Position numbers and translations under genes: made by a program | The notes under the pieces: model-generated | The model's input: the letters and a program-made list of their open reading frames with translations, nothing else | Databases searched by the model: none | What the model was told of the DNA's origin: nothing | Shown: positions 47,105 to 54,103 of the stretch, one piece after another | How positions within the stretch are numbered: the stretch's first letter is position 1 | How the letters are laid out: the number at the start of each line of letters is the position of its first letter | NCBI GenBank assembly: GCA_000980705.1 | Contig: LBCK01000003.1 | Coordinates: forward strand, 124,001 to 188,000 | DNA: 64,000 nt | From: Ruminococcus sp. UNK.MGS-30 | GTDB taxonomy: Bacteria > Bacillota > Clostridia > Oscillospirales > Ruminococcaceae | Direction of reading: 5' to 3'

Positions 47105-49729
47105 TTATGATAACATTGCGGTGAGGTCTGCCAGGAGTTCCTGGCACTCTGCATCGCTCAGTTCTGCCAGATGTGTTTTTTGCAGGGCTGCAATGACACG
47201 TTCCTGCTGCATGGCGGCAAAGCTGATCTGTCCGTTCTGTGCAGTCTGTCTGGACATTCCTGCTGCGGCTTGCTTTTCCATTTCCGCCAGTAGTTCCTTT
47301 GCACGCTTTACCACTTGATCCGGCAGTCCGGCAAGCTTTGCAACAGCAATGCCGTAACTGTCATCGACACCGCCGGGGACGATCTTCCGCAGGAACCGGA
47401 TGGAATCCCCGTGCTTTTTCACGGCAACGCTGTAATTTTTGATGCCCGGAATCTCCTGTTCCAGATCCAGCAGTTCGTGGTAATGGGTCGCAAATAGCGT
47501 CTTACAGCCGATCTTCCGGCTGCTGATGTATTCTGCCACAGCACGGGCAATGCTGACACCGTCCAGCGTGGACGTGCCTCTGCCCACCTCGTCCAGAATG
47601 ACCAGGCTGTTTTTTGTGGCGTAGTTTAAGATGTCGGAGACTTCCCGCATTTCCACCATGAAAGTACTCTGTCCGGCGGTCAGGTCGTCCGATGCGCCGA
47701 TACGGGTGAAAATTTTGTCTACCACAGAGATTTTCGCATACTCTGCCGGAACAAATGAACCGATCTGTGCCATCAGTGTAATCAGTGCGACCTGGCGCAT
47801 ATAGGTGGACTTACCTGCCATATTCGGACCGGTAATCATCAGCATTCGCTGCGCCTTGGTGTCCAGGTATGTGTCATTCGGAACAAAAACTTCTTCTGTG
47901 AGCATCCGCTCTACTACCGGGTGTCTGCCGCCGGTGATCTGGATGCTGCCGTCTACGGCAATTTCCGGCTTGGAATAATCGTTTTCCATTGCCACATTTG
48001 CAAAGGATGCCAGTACGTCTACCTGTGCCACAGCGGCAGCCGTTTCCTGTACCTTTTTCAGCATGGACGCCAGGCAGTCCCGAACTTCGGAGAAAATGCC
48101 CTCTTCCAGGCGCAGGACACGGTCTTTTGCACCGAGGATCTCGTTTTCCACGTTTTTCAGTTCTTCGGTGATAAAGCGCTCACTATTTGCCAGGGTCTGT
48201 TTCCGGATATAATCGGACGGGATCAGATCATAATAGGACCGGGTGACTTCCAGGTAATACCCGAATACCCGGTTATAGCCGATCTTCAAGCCTTTGATGC
48301 CTGTCCGTTCCCGTTCTCTCTGGAGAATCTCGTCAATGATCTGTGTGCCGCCGTTCATAATGCGGCGCTGGCGATCCAGTTCTTCGTGGAATCCATCCCG
48401 GATGACGCCGCCGTCCTTCAAGGTCATAGGCGGATCGTCTACGATGGCATTTTCCACCAGTGCAGAGACACGTTCCAACGGCGAGATCTGCTGTTCCAGT
48501 GTGTTCAGCAGCCGGGAATCCCCTGCCAGCTTTTGCAGCTGTGCCTTCAGTTCCGGCAGCTGCTGTGCTGTCATGGAAAGGGATTTCAGATCACGGGGCG
48601 TTGCCTTTTGGTAGATCACACGTGTCATAAGACGTTCCAGGTCATAGACGTTGTCCAGCAGGTCACGCACTTCCATGAGGACAATGCTTTTCTTGACAAA
48701 CGCATCTACCGCATCCAGACGAGCCATGATCTTTACCGGCTGCACCAGCGGCTGTTCCAGCCAGGTTTTCAGCAGACGTTTTCCCATAGCAGTTCTTGCA
48801 TCATCCAGCAGCCAGAGCAGTGAACCTTTCCGCTCTTTGTTGCGGATGGTCTCTGTCAGTTCCAGATTGCGGCGTGCGTTGAGGTCCAGTCCCATGGCGG
48901 ATGCACTGTCTGCCACTTCAATGGAGACAAATCGGGCAATGTTCCGCTTTTGGGTCTCCCGGATGTAGTCCAGCATTCCGCAGACAGCACTCACATCTGC
49001 GCCGTCCTCTGTCATGCCCAGCAGATCCAGAGAGGAAACGCCGAACTGCTGGCAGACCAGTTCCCGGTTCTGTACCGGGTCAAAGCAGATATCATCCCGA
49101 AGAGAAACTGCGCACTGCAGCCGAACCTTAATGAAGTCCATAACGGATTTCAGAGAAAGCGCCTGGCTGTTCATGACCAGCTCAGCCGGCATATACCGGG
49201 ACAGCACATCCATGATGCGGACAGACAGATCGGATGCCTCCTGAGGAATGGTCAGCGACATTTCGCCGGTGGAAAGATCGGCAAAGCAGAGCGCACAAGA
49301 GCCGTCATTTCCATAGTACAGCGTGCAGATGTAGTTGTTGGCATCGTCGTCCAGCATACTGCTTTCGATCAGCGTACCCGGTGTGACGATCCGGATCACA
49401 TCACGCTCCACCAGCCCTTTGCTCAGCGCCGGGTCTGTCATCTGCTCACAGATTGCAATTTTATAGCCCTTGTCCACCAGGCGTTTCAGATAGAGTTCTA
49501 CGCTGTGGTACGGCACGCCGCACATCGGCGCACGTTCTTCCAGACCGCATTCCTTTCCGGTCAGTGTCAGTTCCAATTCTCTGGACACCAGAATGGCATC
49601 TTCAAAGAACATCTCATAGAAGTCTCCCAGCCGGAAAAAGAGGATACAGTCATTGTATTTTTCTTTGGTTGCTGCGTACTGCTGCATCATTGGCGACAGC
49701 TTTTCTTTTGGAATATCTGCTAAATTCAC
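47105..49729 (-). CDS. mutS: DNA mismatch repair protein MutS
   Basis: MutS recognises base mismatches. The 874-residue protein carries the mismatch-binding FxE motif in FFRLGDFYEMFFEDA near residue 38, the connector and lever domains, Walker A GPNMAGKST near residue 615 and a C-terminal HTH/dimer region. The start is taken at the GTG at 49729 with GGAGGTGA just upstream; a GTG three codons earlier overlaps that site. mutL follows after 86 bp. Confidence 0.98.
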   Translation of the reverse strand: MNLADIPKEKLSPMMQQYAATKEKYNDCILFFRLGDFYEMFFEDAILVSRELELTLTGKECGLEERAPMCGVPYHSVELYLKRLVDKGYKIAICEQMTDPALSKGLVERDVIRIVTPGTLIESSMLDDDANNYICTLYYGNDGSCALCFADLSTGEMSLTIPQEASDLSVRIMDVLSRYMPAELVMNSQALSLKSVMDFIKVRLQCAVSLRDDICFDPVQNRELVCQQFGVSSLDLLGMTEDGADVSAVCGMLDYIRETQKRNIARFVSIEVADSASAMGLDLNARRNLELTETIRNKERKGSLLWLLDDARTAMGKRLLKTWLEQPLVQPVKIMARLDAVDAFVKKSIVLMEVRDLLDNVYDLERLMTRVIYQKATPRDLKSLSMTAQQLPELKAQLQKLAGDSRLLNTLEQQISPLERVSALVENAIVDDPPMTLKDGGVIRDGFHEELDRQRRIMNGGTQIIDEILQRERERTGIKGLKIGYNRVFGYYLEVTRSYYDLIPSDYIRKQTLANSERFITEELKNVENEILGAKDRVLRLEEGIFSEVRDCLASMLKKVQETAAAVAQVDVLASFANVAMENDYSKPEIAVDGSIQITGGRHPVVERMLTEEVFVPNDTYLDTKAQRMLMITGPNMAGKSTYMRQVALITLMAQIGSFVPAEYAKISVVDKIFTRIGASDDLTAGQSTFMVEMREVSDILNYATKNSLVILDEVGRGTSTLDGVSIARAVAEYISSRKIGCKTLFATHYHELLDLEQEIPGIKNYSVAVKKHGDSIRFLRKIVPGGVDDSYGIAVAKLAGLPDQVVKRAKELLAEMEKQAAAGMSRQTAQNGQISFAAMQQERVIAALQKTHLAELSDAECQELLADLTAMLS

Positions 49730-49761
49730 GGGATTCACCTCCGAATATTATGAAAATCGAG

Positions 49762-50178
49762 TTAGTGACAGCCGCCGCAGGAGGCGCAGTTGCCGGAACA
49801 ATTGGACAGATCCGGATGGCATTTGTCCGGGTCTTCGCCGTTGGCGCAGAGGGACAGGATGGTGTCCACTTCCTGCATCATAGCGTTCATCGCCTGCTTT
49901 GCACTGTCAAAGGCACGCATATTCGGGTTTTCCATGATGCGAAGATACAGCGCCTGGATATCCTGCTCTAGTTTTTCCAGCTTTTCCGGATTTCGTTTTT
50001 CTTCCAGCTTTTCGGTTTCGTGCTGATAGGACATCTTTTTCAGATTGAATGCCTGGATGTCGTTTTGCAGATCGGTATCTGCATCGTTATCCGCTTTTGC
50101 ACGCCAGTATGCGGTATATCTCGGGTCAGCCTGGATGGCTTTTCCCAACTGCCGTACTGCTGCCTCTACTTCTGTCAT
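49762..50178 (-). CDS. YlbF/YmcA family protein with Cys-rich tail
   Basis: This 138-residue helical protein matches the YlbF/YmcA (Com_YlbF) family. In B. subtilis these work with YaaT in a complex that affects RNase Y, competence and sporulation and that binds FeS clusters. Residues 1-110 form the helical domain. The C-terminus has six Cys plus His in about 30 residues (LCANGEDPDKC ... CASCGGCH), suited to metal or FeS binding. The ATG overlaps the miaB stop by 4 bp; GAGGAGG lies in front. Confidence 0.87.
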   Translation of the reverse strand: MTEVEAAVRQLGKAIQADPRYTAYWRAKADNDADTDLQNDIQAFNLKKMSYQHETEKLEEKRNPEKLEKLEQDIQALYLRIMENPNMRAFDSAKQAMNAMMQEVDTILSLCANGEDPDKCHPDLSNCSGNCASCGGCH

Positions 50179-51587
50179 TTTTGTTCCTCCTCTGCCAATT
50201 CGCCCAGAACTGCCCAGTTTCTTGCCTCTGTGATGCGGACGTTCTGGAATGTTCCGATCAGCGACGGATCGCCGGGAAATTCTACGATGATAAATGCGTT
50301 ATCTTTTCCCACGAGCCGTCCTGGGCGCTTGCTTTCGCCGTCTACCAGCACCCGCAGGGTTCTGCCGATAAAACGCTTGTTGTGTTCCGATGCGATTTCA
50401 CGCTGCAGGGAAAGCAGGCGTTCCATACGGTCACGCTTTTCTGCATCTGTAGTATGGTCTTCCATTTCTGCCGCTTTTGTGCCACGTCGCTTGGAATAGA
50501 TAAACGTGTAAATGTTGTCGTACTGCACCCGCTGTACCAGATCCAGCGTTCCCTGGAAATCTTCCTCTGTTTCGTCCGGGAATCCGACGATCAGATCGGT
50601 CGTCAAAGAAAAATCCGGGTCACGCCGGCGAAGATAGTTTACGCTTTCCATATACTTTTCTACGGTATATTTTCGGTTCATGCGGCGCAGTACATCGTTG
50701 CTGCCACTCTGTACCGGCAGGTGCAGATGGTGTCCGACTTTGCTGCACTGCAATATGGTGTCCAGCAGTTCCGGCGTTGCATCCTTCGGGTGGGACGACA
50801 TAAACCGAATCACGAATTCGCCTGGGATATCGTTGATTTTTTGCAGGAGCTGTGCAAATGTCAGCGGCTGTTCCAGGTCTTTCCCGTAGGAATTCACATT
50901 CTGTCCCAGCAGCATGATCTCTTTGTAGCCGTCTGCCACCAGCTGGCGTACTTCCCGGAGGATCTGTTCCGGGTCACGGCTTCGTTCTCTGCCACGGACA
51001 TACGGCACAATACAGTATGTGCAGAAATTGTTGCAGCCAAACATAATAGGAACGGACGCCTTGAACGGATGTTCCCGGGACGGGACGATACCCTCATACA
51101 TAGCGTCGTATTCGCCGGTGTCACAGGCAAACTTTTTCCCCTGGAAGTGTTCCAGCAGGAGTCCGGGAAAACGGCTTAGCGAGGCGGTGCCGAAAACAAT
51201 ATCCACGTAAGGATAGTGCGACCGCACAAATTCAGCGGTATGCTCCTCCGACGCCATACATCCGCAAAGCACCAGGATCAGATTGGGGTTGGTCTTTTTG
51301 TATTTCTTGATATTGCCCAGCATTCCATAGACTCTGTCCTCGGCGCTTTCACGGACGGCACAGGTGTTGAACAGGATCAGATCTGCCTTTTCATAGGAGT
51401 CTGTCATGGTATAGCCCAACTCTGTCAGCATTCCACGGATGCGCTCTCCGTCAGAAACATTCAGCTGACAGCCAAAGCTATGCACACACGCATAGACCGT
51501 GTCCCGTTCTGCAAACAGATACGGCTGCAGCCGGGTGCGCATTGCCTCCGTTACTGCTGCCGCAGTTTCATTTTTCTGACGTTCCAT
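50175..51587 (-). CDS. miaB: tRNA-2-methylthio-N6-dimethylallyladenosine synthase
   Basis: MiaB is a radical-SAM enzyme with two [4Fe-4S] clusters that methylthiolates i6A37 of tRNA. The 470-residue protein has the N-terminal cluster Cys in SFGCQLN, the second and third in FNTCAVR and VLCGCMA, the radical-SAM motif CNNFCTYC near residue 185, and a C-terminal TRAM domain. The start MERQKNE at 51587 has GGAG upstream. It is the first gene of the long miaB-to-transketolase series and follows a good promoter. Confidence 0.97.
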   Translation of the reverse strand: MERQKNETAAAVTEAMRTRLQPYLFAERDTVYACVHSFGCQLNVSDGERIRGMLTELGYTMTDSYEKADLILFNTCAVRESAEDRVYGMLGNIKKYKKTNPNLILVLCGCMASEEHTAEFVRSHYPYVDIVFGTASLSRFPGLLLEHFQGKKFACDTGEYDAMYEGIVPSREHPFKASVPIMFGCNNFCTYCIVPYVRGRERSRDPEQILREVRQLVADGYKEIMLLGQNVNSYGKDLEQPLTFAQLLQKINDIPGEFVIRFMSSHPKDATPELLDTILQCSKVGHHLHLPVQSGSNDVLRRMNRKYTVEKYMESVNYLRRRDPDFSLTTDLIVGFPDETEEDFQGTLDLVQRVQYDNIYTFIYSKRRGTKAAEMEDHTTDAEKRDRMERLLSLQREIASEHNKRFIGRTLRVLVDGESKRPGRLVGKDNAFIIVEFPGDPSLIGTFQNVRITEARNWAVLGELAEEEQK

Positions 51588-51650
51588 AGCAATCCATCTC
51601 CATTTCTTTCCGGTACAGCGCTGCTGCCCCAAAAAAGGTCATTACACTTT

Positions 51651-51679
51651 ATTATAGCATAATTCACTTTTCTTTGCAA
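51651..51679 (-). promoter_or_regulatory. Promoter of miaB and the genes after it
   Basis: TTGCAA (51674-51679), a 17-bp spacer and TATAAT (complement of 51651-51656), about 65 bp before the miaB start. Confidence 0.75.
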
Positions 51680-51806
51680 GAATTTTTTTCGAATTTTCTG
51701 TGGAAAACAAGGGCATTGCTGCTTAAAATAGATTCCTATGGGCAGGAAAAGGATTTTCAGATAATTTCCAGCGGCTTTTCACAAAGCAATCACAAATCAC
51801 TGGTAT

Positions 51807-52031
51807 ACTAATACCATCGTCATTTGGAGCAAATGTTTCATATGTACATATACGCAAAGCAGAAGTTTTGCAGATTTCTTACCGTTTCTCGAAAGAAACG
51901 GACCAACCATACCGTACAGGAATCCTTACTCCTTTCCAATCACATTCTCCTTATTCTTGTACGTTTCCATAAATCGAAACAGAACCGGCAGGTCTCCTCT
52001 CCTTTTCCTGCCGGTTCTGTTTGTCTGGGGG
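51807..52031 (+). promoter_or_regulatory. Promoter and long structured leader of the radical-SAM gene
   Basis: A TGGTATACT extended -10 lies near 51812. The leader of about 220 nt has hairpin CCGTTTC/GAAACGG (51882-51888 with 51895-51901) and a perfect 16-bp stem AAACAGAACCGGCAGG/CCTGCCGGTTCTGTTT (51977-51992 with 52007-52022) with a 14-nt pyrimidine-rich loop. The second stem ends 4 nt before a GGGGG ribosome site. The 452 bp between miaB and this gene hold nothing else that I can support. Confidence 0.55.
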
Positions 52032-52039
52032 TATTTATT

Positions 52040-52945
52040 TTGTCTGAGCGGTATTACACGGCATCTGCCTATTATCTTTCCAAATTCGGCAGACCGGTTC
52101 AAAAGGCGGTGCTAGACATTGGCTGTACCTGTCCCAACATAGACGGGACGATTTCTTCCGGCGGCTGTCTTTTCTGTGACGGCGGCAGCGGACATTTTAC
52201 GCATCCGGGAACGGTCACTTGGCAGTTGGAACAGGAACGGCAGCGGATTCGGGCAAGCGTTCCGGATGCCGGGCTGATCGCCTATTTCCAGGCACACACC
52301 AACACCTATGGTGATCCGGCATATCTGCGCCTCTGCTATCTGGAGGCGCTGGAACAGCCGGATGTGGTCGGGATTTCCATTGGAACAAGACCGGATTGCC
52401 TGCCGGCGGAGATTCTGTCTCTGCTGGAAGAGATCGCCGAGAAAACTTCTTTTACCGTGGAATTGGGCTTGCAAACAGTGCATGACAAAACCGCTTGCTT
52501 TTTCCATCGGGGATATGATTTTCCGGTTTTTGTGCAGGCGTTTTCTGCCCTGCGGAAACGTGGCATACGAATTTGTGTGCATATCATCAACGGACTTCCG
52601 GGTGAAATGGATGCAGATATGCTGGAAACTGCCCGTGTCCTTGGAAAAATGCAGCCGGACGGCATAAAAATACACCTGCTGCACATTCTCAAAGGCACAC
52701 CACTGGAACAGCTCTGGAAAAGCGGAAAAGTCCAGCCGCTTTCCATGGCGGAGTATGTGCAGATCACTGCCGCCCAGCTTGCACTCCTGCCGTCGGAAAC
52801 GGTTATCGAGCGGCTGACGGGAGACGGTGCAGCGGATTGTCTCGCAGCGCCGCTTTGGAGTCTGGACAAGCTTGCCGTGCGCAACGCCATTGCACAGCAT
52901 CTGAAACGAACAGACAGCTGGCAGGGAAAATATTTCAGCAAATAA
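52040..52945 (+). CDS. TIGR01212 family radical SAM protein (YhcC-like)
   Basis: This 301-residue protein matches the YhcC/TIGR01212 radical-SAM family; the reaction is not settled. The cluster Cys are in CTCPNIDGTISSGGCLFC near residues 22-39; family residues RYYTASAYYLSKFG form the N-terminus and GLPGEMDADMLETA and HLLHILKGTPL follow. I choose a TTG start at 52040 with GGGGG 8 bp upstream because relatives begin just there. The same frame is open upstream to 51824, but that part crosses two strong hairpins and does not look like protein. It ends at a strong terminator. Confidence 0.88.
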   Translation: MSERYYTASAYYLSKFGRPVQKAVLDIGCTCPNIDGTISSGGCLFCDGGSGHFTHPGTVTWQLEQERQRIRASVPDAGLIAYFQAHTNTYGDPAYLRLCYLEALEQPDVVGISIGTRPDCLPAEILSLLEEIAEKTSFTVELGLQTVHDKTACFFHRGYDFPVFVQAFSALRKRGIRICVHIINGLPGEMDADMLETARVLGKMQPDGIKIHLLHILKGTPLEQLWKSGKVQPLSMAEYVQITAAQLALLPSETVIERLTGDGAADCLAAPLWSLDKLAVRNAIAQHLKRTDSWQGKYFSK

Positions 52946-52977
52946 AAAAGGGCGAGTGTGCATCCTCGCCCTTTTTT
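52944..52977 (+). terminator. Terminator of the radical-SAM gene
   Basis: AAAAAAGGGCGAG/CTCGCCCTTTTTT (52944-52956 with 52965-52977), a 13-bp stem with an 8-nt loop and a T-run on each strand. Confidence 0.92.
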
Positions 52978-52986
52978 CTCGGGAAC

Positions 52987-53019
52987 AAAAAATCCGGAAC
53001 AGGAGACCTCCATTCCGGA
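52987..53019 (-). terminator. Terminator of the large non-coding RNA
   Basis: On the minus strand TCCGGAA pairs with TTCCGGA (7 bp), with inner GGAG/CTCC, followed by six T. It ends about 10 bp short of the opposing radical-SAM terminator. Confidence 0.85.
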
Positions 53020-53197
53020 CTTGTGTTTTAGTTCATTAAGATGAAAGAACTTTCATTCTTTCGCATCAGTTTCGATTGGACTCACTCCTCACGTTGTTTC
53101 GTACCGTACAAATCGCTTTCTCAAAAACCACATTACAAACACGTCCTTTCCGATAGAACACGTTTCCTTATGATCTTTTCAGTACAATACCATCAAG

Positions 53198-53316
53198 CCA
53201 TGGGACTCACCTTTTCTATCAAATTTTCAGATAAAAGTCATGCTTTCCATGGGACTCACCTTTTTCATTGAAGTGATATCATAAAATCAAAACATTTTAC
53301 TTCATGGGAATCACCT
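53198..53316 (-). repeat. Three tandem repeats inside the candidate RNA
   Basis: An 18-bp unit CCATGGGACTCACCTTTT occurs at 53198-53215 and, identical, at 53247-53264; a third copy with one change in its 14-bp core is at 53303-53316. Spacing is 49 and 55 bp. A weaker relative (GGACTCACTCC) is at 53078-53088. On the RNA strand each of the three reads AGGTGA-n-TCCCATG. Confidence 0.8.
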
Positions 53317-53748
53317 GAGATTGTTACCTGTAAGATCAGCATACTATATAAAGGCGTCTTTACGCCGGAGATTCCGTGCCGTCATCGCACTGGAATTGGA
53401 GAAATATGCTGCCAATTCAAATAACAGATTTGTGGCGCAAACAGTTGCTTACGTCATTCATCAAGTGTCTCCGGTTTACAGTTTCATTCATCATTTCTTA
53501 CGTGCTCTCAGCCAATCGAAGTTGACTCCTCGCTACGTTCTTAGCTCTGCATCACCGGCGATGCACCCGACGTTGACAGCATATGCAGCTGTGATTCTTC
53601 ACTTGCCATCGGACCTCGCCCTCCCTTTTGATGTAAAATCGTTTCCGCAAAAGGATGAACCTTAGACCTTGGGAAACTTATCGCTCGGGAACCAATCAAC
53701 TTGGACCTTCTCGCCAGCTCCTTATTGCTGTTCCCTTTCGTTGTATAT

Positions 53749-53777
53749 ATCATACCACATCGCAACAGCAATGTCAA
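53749..53777 (-). promoter_or_regulatory. Promoter of the large non-coding RNA
   Basis: TTGACA (complement of 53772-53777), an exact 17-bp spacer and TATGAT (complement of 53749-53754) with a TGG extended -10. This is one of the best sigma-A promoters in the window. Transcription should start near 53742. Confidence 0.85.
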
Positions 53778-54042
53778 TAGTTTTTTCCTCGTTTTCTTGA
53801 CGATTTTGCACAGTTTGAACAAATGGAAGAAAAAAGAAGCTTTTGCTTTTGATTATTATGTCTATACATGATAATATTATGCAACAGTCAACTAAACATT
53901 ATTATATATAGTTGTCTATTCTGTTCTTGTGCTAAAAAAGAATAGCACAATATAAGATTCAAATGCAGTAAAAGCATGACACACAAGGATACGTGGATAG
54001 AATAAGCACGTATAATCACTACAAAGACTATCGCACACAAGC
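53778..54042. other. AT-rich intergenic stretch without a supported gene
   Basis: This stretch between the RNA promoter and the kinase-like gene terminator has no protein gene. It has a perfect 8-bp inverted repeat TTGTGCTA/TAGCACAA (53927-53934 with 53943-53950), a 6-bp CAACTA/TAGTTG stem near 53889-53916, and a possible plus-strand promoter (TTGATT, 17 bp, TAATAT near 53850-53880). A small plus-strand RNA ending at 54081 is possible but weakly supported. Confidence 0.35.
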
Positions 54043-54081
54043 AAAAAAGCAGTTCCGCCGGAAAGAACGGAACTGCTTTTT
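54043..54081. terminator. Strong bidirectional terminator after the PASTA gene
   Basis: A perfect 14-bp stem AAAAAGCAGTTCCG/CGGAACTGCTTTTT (54044-54057 with 54068-54081) with a 10-nt loop and T-runs on both strands. Confidence 0.93.
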
Positions 54082-54103
54082 GTATATTTACGTGGTATTA
54101 TTT

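Larger units (their letters stand above)
52987..53742 (-). ncRNA. Candidate large structured non-coding RNA, about 756 nt
   Basis: A consensus promoter (53749-53777) and an intrinsic terminator (52987-53019) bound this stretch on the minus strand, and no credible protein frame lies inside. Many local stems are visible: GGGAAC/GTTCCC (53687-53692 with 53730-53735), GTTTCC/GGAAAC (53641-53646 with 53672-53677), ACAGC/GCTGT (53576-53592), TGCATC/GATGCA (53548-53565), GAATTGG/CCAATTC (53393-53418), GGCGT/ACGCC with a 4-nt loop (53353-53366), TAAAAT/ATTTTA inside TGAAGT/ACTTCA (53269-53304), and GAAAGAA/TTCTTTC (53043-53062). CCAATCGAA (53512-53520) can pair with TTCGATTGG (53071-53079), closing a 440-nt domain; such a 9-bp match can also arise by chance. 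It lacks the marks of tmRNA, RNase P, SRP or 6S RNA. Large ornate classes such as ROOL or GOLLD are candidates. A new class is possible. Confidence 0.7.

Noticed and set aside
51824..52039. N-terminal extension of the radical-SAM protein
   Set aside because: It crosses two strong hairpins and relatives begin near the TTG at 52040.
53321..53665. Plus-strand open frame of 114 codons in the 53-kb gap
   Set aside because: It runs against the promoter and terminator of the RNA, crosses several stems, has no ribosome site and no recognisable protein features.
52987..53742. tmRNA, RNase P RNA, SRP RNA or 6S RNA in the 53-kb gap
   Set aside because: The conserved cores (for example the RNase P GAGGAAAGTCC segment, tRNA-like ends, SRP tetraloop region) were looked for on both strands and not seen.
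53541..53822. Minus-strand open frame of 93 codons
   Set aside because: Its first third lies over the promoter itself, so it cannot be translated from that transcript; the composition does not look like protein.
53927..53950. Second copy of the his operator
   Set aside because: The outer GTGCTA/TAGCAC half-sites match, but the spacing differs (8 versus 14 bp) and no promoter is at the right place.
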